7,275 nt of DNA, from the NCBI GenBank assembly GCA_031255875.1, contig JAIRRR010000107.1:1-7275 (forward strand), in the 5' to 3' direction. Position 1 is the stretch's first letter. Every line of letters starts with the position of its first letter. Positions 1 to 5,590 of this stretch are shown here, one piece after another. The notes under the pieces were generated by a model. The model ran no database searches and was not told where the DNA came from. It saw only the letters and a program-made list of their open reading frames with translations. The stretch is from Treponema sp. (GTDB lineage: Bacteria > Spirochaetota > Spirochaetia > Treponematales > Breznakiellaceae). A program made the position numbers and the translations under genes.

Positions 1-636
1 CCCGGCCCCGAACACGATGCGCAGCTGCGGCAGGCCCTTTAGCAGGCTGCCGCAGTAAAACCGGAGCCCGTCCCGTTTCCCGATAAAGCGCGGGCCCGCC
101 AAAACCGGGTTCTTCCGCGCGCCCTGGCTCAGGATCTTGCATATCCTCTCCCGGTAGGGGAAAACCTTCTCCGTTTCCCGGCCCGGGAAAGACCTGAAGC
201 TCTTGATCCGGCTGTACCTGCCGTCCGGGGGGGCGCCACTGGTTTCCCCGAAGCTGTTGTCAAACAGCGCGTAGGGGAGCAGCGACCGCCTGACGGAAGG
301 ATCGCACCAAATCCCCGTGCCTCCGGAAGGAAGCGAGCGCATCAGGCGGAGGTCGTCTTCGTCCAAATCCCGGCCGGCAAGGCAGATGGAGCCGTACAGT
401 TCCGGCTCAGCGCTGTCCAGGATATTCCTCATACTTTCAAAGAAGACAAGTATATCGAGCCAGAAACCGATCGCGCTGTCGTCAAAAGACGCGGCGATAT
501 ACCACCGTTCCACCCCGGCTGTCCCGCCCGAAGCCCTGAGGATTCCCGTGATGGATTTTTCCAGAGAAGAGTAGAGTTCCGGGCGGGTGCGCCGGAGCTG
601 GGCCTGGTAGCGGAGGGAAAACAAAAGACGCATCAT
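1..636 (-). CDS. Unidentified protein, N-terminal 212 residues, possibly a regulatory P-loop ATPase (runs off left edge)
   Basis: The minus strand reads open from an ATG at 636-634 to the window edge, 212 codons with no stop. It starts MMRLLFSLRYQ and continues in natural-looking, mixed-hydropathy sequence with an aromatic-rich stretch around residues 63-75 (GFWLDILVFFES). An AGGAG at 651-647 lies 10 bases before this ATG and favours it over the second Met at 633. Near the truncated end, residues 184-191 read FIGKRDGL. About 16 residues later comes a predicted beta strand, LRIVFGAG (205-212). This order resembles the F-[IV]-G-[RK]-x-x-x-L motif that precedes the Walker A strand in STAND/AAA-type regulatory ATPases, with GAG as the possible start of GxxGxGK[ST]. 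The P-loop itself lies outside the window, so the ATPase reading is inference. I recognise no family for residues 1-180 and see no signal peptide. It is transcribed divergently from the ornithine carbamoyltransferase gene. That this is a real gene is likely; its function is open. Confidence 0.72.
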   Translation of the reverse strand, partial: MMRLLFSLRYQAQLRRTRPELYSSLEKSITGILRASGGTAGVERWYIAASFDDSAIGFWLDILVFFESMRNILDSAEPELYGSICLAGRDLDEDDLRLMRSLPSGGTGIWCDPSVRRSLLPYALFDNSFGETSGAPPDGRYSRIKSFRSFPGRETEKVFPYRERICKILSQGARKNPVLAGPRFIGKRDGLRFYCGSLLKGLPQLRIVFGAG

Positions 637-705
637 GGTACGGTGTCTCCTGCACGATCGGGCCGTGTGCCCGCGCGCCCGCGCTGTGCTGCGGTTATCA
701 TGGCT

Positions 706-714
706 ATTCTAACA
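706..714 (-). promoter_or_regulatory. Candidate extended -10 promoter for the left-edge gene
   Basis: On the minus strand 714-706 reads TGTTAGAAT, an extended -10 (TGn followed by TAGAAT, five of six matches to TATAAT). No good -35 is visible 16-18 bases upstream, which extended -10 promoters can tolerate. Transcription would start near 699, giving a leader of about 60 bases before the ATG at 636. It lies in the only AT-rich part of the gap. Confidence 0.38.
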
Positions 715-734
715 CAAAGCAATACCTATATACT
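707..734 (+). promoter_or_regulatory. Candidate promoter for the ornithine carbamoyltransferase gene
   Basis: TATACT at 729-734 matches TATAAT at five of six positions. TTCTAA at 707-712, 16 bases upstream, is a poor -35 (three of six). Transcription would start near 741, leaving a leader of about 17 bases. The -35 candidate overlaps the -10 of the divergent candidate promoter, so the two may compete for polymerase. Confidence 0.35.
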
Positions 735-748
735 CGGAATATTACTAT

Positions 749-754
749 GGAGGA
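749..754 (+). promoter_or_regulatory. Ribosome binding site of the ornithine carbamoyltransferase gene
   Basis: GGAGGA lies 3 bases before the ATG at 758. The match to the anti-Shine-Dalgarno sequence is strong though the spacing is short. It supports 758 as the start; no other in-frame ATG or GTG lies close by with comparable pairing. Confidence 0.7.
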
Positions 755-757
755 TTT

Positions 758-1711
758 ATGAATTTAAAGACTTTAGAGGGAAGATCGCTTCTAACCCTGC
801 TTGATTATTCGAAAACCGAGATCAGGTTTCTCCTGGATTTGGCAAAACAGCTAAAGGCCGAGGCAAAAGCGGGCGGGCCGCGCCAGCGCTTCCTGGGAAA
901 GACTCTCGCCCTGATCTTTGAAAAGCGCTCAACCCGGACCCGGTGCGCCTTCGAAACCGCTTTCGGGGAAGAAGGGGGCCACCCGGTGTTCCTCTCCACT
1001 GCGGACATACAGCTCGGCGCGAAGGAATCTATCGAGGATACCGCCCGCGTTCTGGGGCGGATGTTCAGCGCCATCCAGTTCCGGGGCTTCAGGCAGTCAA
1101 CCGTGGAAACCCTGGCCGAATACTCGCTCGTGCCGGTCTACAACGGCCTTACCGACAGCTTCCACCCCACCCAGGCCCTGGCGGACATTATGACCCTGGA
1201 GGAGAGCTTCGGGGACAGCGCCGGCAAGACCCTGTGCTTTGTCGGGGACGGCCGGAACAACGTCGCCCGCTCGCTCCTGGTGATCTGCGCGAAACTGGGG
1301 ATAAATTTCCGTATTGTCAGCCCCCCCTCGCTCAGCCCCGATCCGGCCCTGCTCGACATCTGCGGGCCCCTTGCCCGGGAGAGCGGCGCGGAAATCCTGG
1401 TTTCGCCGGATATTGCCGATGTAAAAGGCGCCCACGCGCTCTACACCGATGTGTGGGCTTCCATGGGGGAAGAAGCCGTCCGGGAAGAGCGGGCCGGCCT
1501 CCTCAGGCCCTACCAGGTGAACCGGCCCCTGATGGACAGGACCGGCAGGCCGGAGGCGATCTTCCTCCACTGCCTCCCCGCGATCAAGGGGGAGGAAGTT
1601 ACCGCCGACGTTATCGACGGCCCCCGGAGCCGGGCCTGGGACGAGGCGGAAAACCGCAAGCACACCATCAAGGCCGTGATGCTGGCCACGCTGGGCTGTC
1701 TCGCAGGTTAG
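758..1711 (+). CDS. argF: Ornithine carbamoyltransferase
   Basis: This cytoplasmic enzyme transfers the carbamoyl group of carbamoyl phosphate to ornithine to make citrulline (arginine biosynthesis), or runs in reverse in the arginine deiminase pathway. All key family motifs are present in the 317 residues: the carbamoyl-phosphate loop STRTR (58-62), FHPTQ (135-139), GDGRNN (163-168), the ornithine-binding D231 and SMG loop (235-237), the HCLP cysteine C272, and DEAENRKHTIKA near the C-terminus. The middle region (LGRM...IQFRGF, 99-111) resembles E. coli ArgF and catabolic ArcB. The segment after HCLPA (IKGEEVTADVIDGP, 276-289) is the short form seen in classic anabolic enzymes and lacks the roughly 20-residue insert of E. 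coli ArgF. GDGRNNVARS replaces the more usual GDARNNMGNS. The gene stands alone, with no carbamate kinase, arginine deiminase or arg genes nearby, so the physiological direction cannot be read from context; arcB remains possible. It ends 9 bases from the convergent HD-GYP gene. Confidence 0.95.
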   Translation: MNLKTLEGRSLLTLLDYSKTEIRFLLDLAKQLKAEAKAGGPRQRFLGKTLALIFEKRSTRTRCAFETAFGEEGGHPVFLSTADIQLGAKESIEDTARVLGRMFSAIQFRGFRQSTVETLAEYSLVPVYNGLTDSFHPTQALADIMTLEESFGDSAGKTLCFVGDGRNNVARSLLVICAKLGINFRIVSPPSLSPDPALLDICGPLARESGAEILVSPDIADVKGAHALYTDVWASMGEEAVREERAGLLRPYQVNRPLMDRTGRPEAIFLHCLPAIKGEEVTADVIDGPRSRAWDEAENRKHTIKAVMLATLGCLAG

Positions 1712-1720
1712 CGCGGGCGC

Positions 1721-2785
1721 TTACCTGTACCGCCGGGATATGTCCTGGAAAGAATCTTTGCTTTGCAGCACGGCGTCGGTAAGGACAGGGTCGAACTGGG
1801 TGCCCCGGCCGTCCTCGATAATCGAGATGGCCTTGTCGTAGGACATGGCCGGTTTGTAGACGCGGGCGCAGACCAGGGCGTCGTAGACATCCGCCAGGGC
1901 GGCGAGCCGGGCGGCAAGCGGTATGGCATTCCCCGCAAGCCCCTGGGGGTAGCCCTTGCCGTCGTAGCGCTCGTGGTGGCTGTAACAGATATCTTCGCAG
2001 TGCTTCAGGTAGAGGGAGGAATTTATATCCCCCAATTCCCCGATGATCTCCTTGCCCCTTGTGGTGTGGGTTTTCATGATGGCGTATTCCTCTTCCTCGA
2101 GCTTGCCGGGCTTGAGGAGGATGCGGTCCGGAATGGCGATCTTCCCGACATCGTGCAGGGCCATGGCTTTGACGATGGTGCCGGGGTCGAGCCTCCGCAG
2201 TTCCTCGGCGTATATCGAATTGTTTTTTACAAGGTAGTTCGCCAGGGCGCGTACAAATTCCTGGGTCCTCTTGACATGCTCGCCTGACTCCAGATCCCGG
2301 TGCTCTATCACGTTTGCCAGCCCCTGCAAGGCGTTGTCAAGCGTCCGGGTCGCCTCGGCGGTCTTTTCGGCTACCATTTCTTCCAGGCTGTCGCTGTACT
2401 TTTTCAGCTCAATTTGATTCCTCACCCGGTGTTTGACAATGTCGGGCTGGAAAGGCTTGTTGATAAAATCGACCGCCCCGGCGGCAAGAAGCTCGCTTTC
2501 GGAATCGTTTTCGGCGGTGATAAAGATAACCGGGATGCGCTTAAGGGACTCGTCGGCCTTGAGAAGCTCGAACATCTGCCTGCCGTCCATTTCCGGCATC
2601 ATCACGTCAAGAAGAATAATTTTGGGCAGGACCGAGGCGTTGCGGAGTTTTTCCAGGGCTTCCTTCCCGTTGTTGGCGGTTAAAACATGATAATCATCCT
2701 GAAGAATCTCCTCAAGGATCATCACGTTCAGGTCAACGTCATCAACAACTAAAACTATCAGGCGCGCATTGCCGCTGTCAGGCAT
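1721..2785 (-). CDS. Response regulator with HD-GYP domain, probable cyclic-di-GMP phosphodiesterase
   Basis: This is a 354-residue cytoplasmic two-domain protein. Residues about 9-122 form a CheY-like receiver with the acidic pair D15-D16, the probable phosphoacceptor D60 (LLDVMMPEMDG), T90 and K110 (NKPF). A charged, probably helical linker (about 123-150, SLEEMVAEKTAEATRTL) leads to an HD-GYP domain at about 151-345. Its metal and substrate residues look complete: H170, H211-D212 (HDVGK), H240, H270-H271, the GYP motif in HHERYDGKGYP (270-280), and D299 in ALADVYDAL, followed by GTQFDP. Family knowledge: HD-GYP proteins with an intact motif hydrolyse c-di-GMP to GMP or pGpG, and phosphorylation of the receiver controls this. 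The ATG at 2785 sits inside the end of the upstream HPt gene (shared ATGCCTGA, 8 bases). I see no good Shine-Dalgarno sequence in front of it, so translational coupling is likely. It is the second gene of the operon and ends convergently 9 bases from argF with no visible terminator. Confidence 0.94.
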   Translation of the reverse strand: MPDSGNARLIVLVVDDVDLNVMILEEILQDDYHVLTANNGKEALEKLRNASVLPKIILLDVMMPEMDGRQMFELLKADESLKRIPVIFITAENDSESELLAAGAVDFINKPFQPDIVKHRVRNQIELKKYSDSLEEMVAEKTAEATRTLDNALQGLANVIEHRDLESGEHVKRTQEFVRALANYLVKNNSIYAEELRRLDPGTIVKAMALHDVGKIAIPDRILLKPGKLEEEEYAIMKTHTTRGKEIIGELGDINSSLYLKHCEDICYSHHERYDGKGYPQGLAGNAIPLAARLAALADVYDALVCARVYKPAMSYDKAISIIEDGRGTQFDPVLTDAVLQSKDSFQDISRRYR

Positions 2786-3122
2786 ATTCTGCTAATACCT
2801 TATCAATTTCCACCAGGGTTTCGGCAAAGATCGCGTTGAGAGTGTCCGCAGCCCCCTGGTCTACCGCTTTATTTTTAATCTGGGTTTCAATCTCCAGCGC
2901 CTGCTGGAACAGCGCCGTAAGGGACAGATTCGCCGCAAGCCCCTTGATGGTGTGGGCCGCCGCCTGGGCCTTTTCGAGGTCGTTCGCGCCAAGGAAACTG
3001 TTCAGATCGGCCAGATTGTTTTCGTTCCTGAATTTCGTGAGCAGTTTGACGTAAAGTTTGGTATTGTTCATCACCCGTTTGATCCCGTCGGCCACGTCCA
3101 CATAAATTCTATCATCCGCCAT
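2778..3122 (-). CDS. Stand-alone histidine phosphotransfer (HPt) protein
   Basis: A single HPt domain of 114 residues counted from the ATG at 3122. HPt proteins are four-helix bundles that pass a phosphoryl group between the receiver of a hybrid kinase and that of a response regulator. The signature AHTIKGLAANLSL (starting at residue 56) matches the family pattern aHxLKGxaxxxG, making H57 the probable phosphorylated histidine. The rest is helical, without a kinase ATPase domain, membrane segment or signal peptide. A longer reading from the ATG at 3143 (121 residues) is possible but has no ribosome binding site, whereas 3122 is preceded by GGGAG at 6 bases. The gene overlaps the HD-GYP response regulator by 8 bases, which suggests that the receiver of that protein is its phosphorylation partner (inference). 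The donor kinase is not in the window. Confidence 0.88.
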   Translation of the reverse strand: MADDRIYVDVADGIKRVMNNTKLYVKLLTKFRNENNLADLNSFLGANDLEKAQAAAHTIKGLAANLSLTALFQQALEIETQIKNKAVDQGAADTLNAIFAETLVEIDKVLAEYA

Positions 3123-3128
3123 GATACG

Positions 3129-3133
3129 CTCCC
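3129..3133 (-). promoter_or_regulatory. Ribosome binding site that decides the HPt start
   Basis: On the minus strand GGGAG (3133-3129) is followed by six bases, CGTATC, and then ATG at 3122-3120. The alternative ATG at 3143 is preceded by CCCCGTACACA, with no pairing to 16S rRNA, and would put this site inside the coding sequence. The shorter protein is preferred. Confidence 0.65.
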
Positions 3134-3156
3134 ATTTTGCCATTGTGTACGGGGAA

Positions 3157-3187
3157 CTTTCGGAAACCCCGGACGGGTTTCCGGAAG
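3157..3187. other. Strong hairpin 1 in the HPt/methylase divergent gap
   Basis: Bases 3157-3169 pair with 3175-3187 in a 13-bp stem (CTTTCGGAAACCC against GGGTTTCCGGAAG, one G-T pair) around the 5-base loop CGGAC. No T-run follows on either strand, so it does not look like an intrinsic terminator. In the minus direction it would fall in the leader of the HPt mRNA, about 35 bases before the start codon. It could affect mRNA stability, bind a regulator or be part of a larger RNA fold; the function is unknown. Confidence 0.6.
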
Positions 3188-3194
3188 CCTGGTG

Positions 3195-3244
3195 AAAAAG
3201 CCGCTAATTCGTTGCAATATAAGCAATTACGGAAAGGCGGCTTT
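3195..3244 (-). other. Hairpin 2, large-loop stem with a T-run in the minus direction
   Basis: AAAGCCGC (3197-3204) pairs perfectly with GCGGCTTT (3237-3244). Inside, TAA and TTGC (3205-3207, 3212-3215) can pair with GCAATTA (3224-3230), leaving a small bulge, around the AT-rich loop AATATAA. Read on the minus strand the 3' arm continues as GCGGCTTTTT, ending in five T, so it could act as an attenuator or weak terminator ahead of the HPt operon. The minus-strand TATATT (3221-3216) in the loop is also a plausible -10, in which case the stem would be promoter DNA rather than RNA. I cannot decide between these. Confidence 0.4.
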
Positions 3245-3256
3245 CCCCGCAGGGCA

Positions 3257-3294
3257 AGGGAGCCTCTAAAAATTCCGGTTTTCGGGGGCTCCCT
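3257..3294. other. Hairpin 3 in the HPt/methylase divergent gap
   Basis: AGGGAGCCTCT (3257-3267) pairs with GGGGGCTCCCT (3284-3294) through 11 positions including two G-T pairs. After one A-C mismatch, AAAA (3269-3272) pairs with TTTT (3279-3282), closing a TTCCGG loop. No T-run follows on either strand. It is the third hairpin in 140 bases, so this gap probably encodes a structured leader or small RNA, or holds a palindromic intergenic repeat. I do not recognise a known riboswitch or repeat family. Confidence 0.5.
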
Positions 3295-3302
3295 AAGAAC
3301 AA

Positions 3303-3311
3303 TGGTAAACT
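3303..3311 (+). promoter_or_regulatory. Candidate extended -10 for the methyltransferase gene
   Basis: TGGTAAACT is an extended -10 (TGn plus TAAACT, four of six matches). No recognisable -35 is present because that position falls in the GC-rich arm of hairpin 3. Transcription would start near 3318, giving a leader of about 60 bases. This is weak evidence, but it is the best plus-strand candidate in the gap. Confidence 0.25.
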
Positions 3312-3378
3312 ATCCGGGGGAATTGATCAACCGGAATTTCCGCTGGCATTACCGGGGCAAATATTGTAGGCTTCCGGT

Positions 3379-4530
3379 ATGGACAGTCTTGCGCCGGGCG
3401 TTCTGGCGGACCGGGACGCGCTTCCGGAGGCGGCTTTGGAGGACGAAGCGTTTCTTTCCCAGCAGATTGTTACGTACATCGGGAACAAGCGGGCCCTGCT
3501 CGGCTTTATCGGGGAAGCGGTGGGGAAGGTCCAAAAGCGGCTCGGCAGGAAGAAGCTGGACATGTTCGACGTGTTCAGCGGGTCGGGGATCGTGGCCCGG
3601 TACTTTAAGCAGCACGCGCGGCTCGTTATCGCCAATGACCTGGAAGGCTATTCGGATCTGCTTAACCGCTGCTACCTGTCGAACCGGGACGAGCTGGATT
3701 TGGCCGCGCTCGGCGCTTATTACCAGGAGCTCGCCGCCCGCCTTGGCGAAGGCAGCCTTGAGAAGGGGCTGATCGCCGAACGGTACGCGCCGGAAGACGA
3801 TGCCAATATCAGGGCCGGGGAGCGGGTGTTTTACACCGCGCGGAACGCCCGGTACATCGATACGGCGCGGCGCCTTATCGGGGAACTGCCTGAGGACGCG
3901 CGGAAGTACTTTCTCGGGCCGCTCCTTTCCGAAGCGTCCGTCCACGCGAATACGTCCGGGGTGTTCAAGGGCTTTTACAAGAACCGCGAGACCGGGATAG
4001 GCCAGTTCGGCGGGAAAAACAGGGACGCGCTTTGCAGGATAACCGGGAACATCTCCCTCCCCTTCCCGGTGTTCAGCAATTTCAACACCGGCATCCTCGT
4101 CAGCCGGGGCGACGCCAATTCGGTGATACACAGCCTCCCCGAAACCGACATAGCCTACCTCGACCCGCCCTACAACCAGCACCCCTACGGCTCGAATTAC
4201 TTTATGCTGAATCTTATTCTGGATTACCGGCCCCCCAGGTCCGACAGTAAAATCTCCGGCATTCCGAAGAACTGGAACCGTTCCCCGTACAACAGCAGGG
4301 AACGGGCGCGGGCCGCCCTGGCCGGGCTGGTAGAAGGGATTAAGGCAAAGTACGTTTTAATTTCCTATAATTCCGAGGGGTTTATCGGCCCCGGGGAGAT
4401 GGCCTCGATGCTGAAGGGGATAGGGAAATTCGAGATTCTGGAAACCAGGTACAACGCCTTCCGGGGCAGCAGGAATCTGGGCGGGAGGGGCATCTACGTC
4501 AGGGAATACCTCTACCTGCTGGAAAAATGA
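3379..4530 (+). CDS. D12-class adenine-N6 DNA methyltransferase, apparently without a restriction partner
   Basis: This 383-residue protein should transfer a methyl group from S-adenosylmethionine to the N6 of adenine in a specific DNA sequence. Motifs occur in the order of D12 (Dam-like, alpha-class) enzymes: YIGNKRALLGFI (33-44), the SAM-binding FDVFSGSG (63-70), ND at 86-87 after the next strand, and the catalytic DPPYN (262-266) followed by QHPYGSNYFMLN. Residues about 190-235 (HANTSGVFKGFYKN...) resemble a segment common in this family and, with the middle of the protein, probably form the target-recognition part. ISYNSEGF (328-335) and REYLYLLEK at the C-terminus fit the last strands. 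The ATG at 3379 has a modest AGG 9 bases upstream; the first motif begins 32 residues in, so a somewhat later start is not excluded. The neighbours are a signalling operon and a sugar transporter and no endonuclease gene is visible, so it is either an orphan regulatory or protective methylase or a remnant of a restriction system. The recognition sequence cannot be read from the protein. Confidence 0.92.
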   Translation: MDSLAPGVLADRDALPEAALEDEAFLSQQIVTYIGNKRALLGFIGEAVGKVQKRLGRKKLDMFDVFSGSGIVARYFKQHARLVIANDLEGYSDLLNRCYLSNRDELDLAALGAYYQELAARLGEGSLEKGLIAERYAPEDDANIRAGERVFYTARNARYIDTARRLIGELPEDARKYFLGPLLSEASVHANTSGVFKGFYKNRETGIGQFGGKNRDALCRITGNISLPFPVFSNFNTGILVSRGDANSVIHSLPETDIAYLDPPYNQHPYGSNYFMLNLILDYRPPRSDSKISGIPKNWNRSPYNSRERARAALAGLVEGIKAKYVLISYNSEGFIGPGEMASMLKGIGKFEILETRYNAFRGSRNLGGRGIYVREYLYLLEK

Positions 4531-4535
4531 ACAGG

Positions 4536-4580
4536 CTGTCCGGCGAGCTGCCGGGCTGTCGGACAGGCCCTGCGGTTTTT
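4536..4580 (+). terminator. Probable intrinsic terminator of the methyltransferase gene
   Basis: The sequence starting 5 bases after the stop codon is rich in self-complementarity: CTGTCCG (4536-4542) pairs with CGGACAG (4560-4566). Alternatively, GGGCTGT (4553-4559) pairs with ACAGGCCC (4563-4570) with one bulged G and a 3-base loop. TTTTT follows at 4576-4580. Several competing folds exist and a few bases separate the stem from the T-run, so it is not a textbook terminator. In the minus direction the transporter operon ends at 4592 and is followed by GGCCCCGGCC without a T-run, so no clear terminator serves that strand. Confidence 0.5.
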
Positions 4581-4591
4581 GGCCGGGGCCG

Positions 4592-5590
4592 CTATTCTTT
4601 CGCCCGCTTCTTGATCATCTGGAGGGCGATGGCGAGCAGCAGGATGATGCCCTTGACGGTGTTGTTCATGGTGGTGCTTAACTCGAAGGCGTCTATGATC
4701 CGGCTGACCATGGTAAACGACATGGTGCCGAAGATGATCCCCGCCGTATGCCCCTTGCCCCCGGACATGCTTATGCCGCCCAGCACGATCCCGGCGATGG
4801 CGAACATCTCGAAAGTCTGGCCGGTGGTTGCCGGCGAAACGCTGCGGTTCATGGCGGCGTTTACAAAGGCGGAAAAACCCACAAGCAGCCCGCAGATTAC
4901 AAACAGGCTTACCTTTAGCCATTCGGTGTTGATGCCCGCGAGCCGCGCCGCCCTGGCGTTGCTCCCCAGCGCGTATATCTTCTTGCCGTATTTGGTCGAA
5001 GTGCACAGGTAGATGATCGCGCAGGCGACCAGGAGGAACATGATGCCCACGATGGGGACGGTAAGGAAGGAAGAGTTGCCGAAACCGTAATGCAGGGTCC
5101 TGAAAGAATCTTTGGACGAGTCCAGTTCGTAGAGCTTGGAATCGCTTATGTAAAGGGCCATGGAACGGAAGATAAGCATGGTGGCGAGCGTAACGATGAA
5201 GGGCGGCATTTTCGCCAGGCCCACCAGAAGGCCGTTGAAGAACCCGGCCGCCGTCCCCATGCCCAGTGCCGCGAGCAGGGCAACAAAAGAATTGCCGTCC
5301 GTCGCGTTGTACACCATGACGGTCAGGCCGGATATCAGCACCAGGCCGGAACCTACGGAAAGATCGATGTCCCCCACAAGGATAACCAGGGCCATGCCGA
5401 ATCCTATAATGCCGATAACCGCGCTCTGGCGCAGCACAAGCATGACGCTTGACCAGGTAAGGTTCTTGCTTACCACGACAAAGGTGATAAATATGGCGAT
5501 AAAGATCGCCACATAACTGTACCGTTCCCATAGCGCCAGGATATTATCCGCTGTTTTTGCGCGTTTCGCCGCAATAGAAACATCGCTCAT
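4592..5590 (-). CDS. Sugar ABC transporter permease, RbsC/XylH type
   Basis: This 332-residue integral membrane subunit of a CUT2-type importer (BPD_transp_2 family) would form a homodimeric channel driven by the upstream ATPase. About nine or ten hydrophobic segments are visible, at roughly 26-41, 50-72, 80-94, 100-125, 130-147, 176-196, 226-247, 262-275, 282-298 and 311-326. Family landmarks are GDIDLSVGS (73-81), the conserved PFIVTLATM (130-138), the cytoplasmic coupling segment YGKKIYALGSNARAARLAGI (201-220) that contacts the ATPase, and EMFAIAGIVLGGISMSGGKG (261-280). The length is typical. The ATG at 5590 overlaps the stop of the ATPase gene (ATGA, 5590-5587), and GGGAG lies 7 bases upstream, inside the ATPase gene. 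The substrate is not determined: members move ribose, xylose, galactose, autoinducer-2 and related compounds, and some related families move nucleosides. The N-terminal 20 residues are a polar cytoplasmic tail. Confidence 0.93.
   Translation of the reverse strand: MSDVSIAAKRAKTADNILALWERYSYVAIFIAIFITFVVVSKNLTWSSVMLVLRQSAVIGIIGFGMALVILVGDIDLSVGSGLVLISGLTVMVYNATDGNSFVALLAALGMGTAAGFFNGLLVGLAKMPPFIVTLATMLIFRSMALYISDSKLYELDSSKDSFRTLHYGFGNSSFLTVPIVGIMFLLVACAIIYLCTSTKYGKKIYALGSNARAARLAGINTEWLKVSLFVICGLLVGFSAFVNAAMNRSVSPATTGQTFEMFAIAGIVLGGISMSGGKGHTAGIIFGTMSFTMVSRIIDAFELSTTMNNTVKGIILLLAIALQMIKKRAKE

Noticed and set aside
317..574. 85-codon plus-strand frame opposite the left-edge gene
   Set aside because: It is Ser/Arg-rich with no ribosome binding site. 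The opposite strand holds a longer frame with a good start.
715..757. ArgR operator (ARG box) before argF
   Set aside because: The AT-rich bases around 721-745 do not give the paired TGAAT/ATTCA half-sites, so I cannot support an operator.
943..1782. 279-codon open frame on the plus strand overlapping argF
   Set aside because: It is out of frame with argF, rich in Arg, Pro and Gly, and lacks any family motif, whereas the argF frame has every catalytic motif. It is a high-GC shadow.
3349..4182. 277-codon minus-strand frame opposite the methyltransferase
   Set aside because: It is antisense to a gene with complete catalytic motifs, has Pro/Val/Gly-biased composition, and shows no recognisable domain or ribosome binding site.
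4512..5531. 339-codon minus-strand frame overlapping the permease
   Set aside because: It overlaps the permease on the same strand in another frame, is rich in His, Arg and Gly with no membrane pattern, and lacks family motifs.
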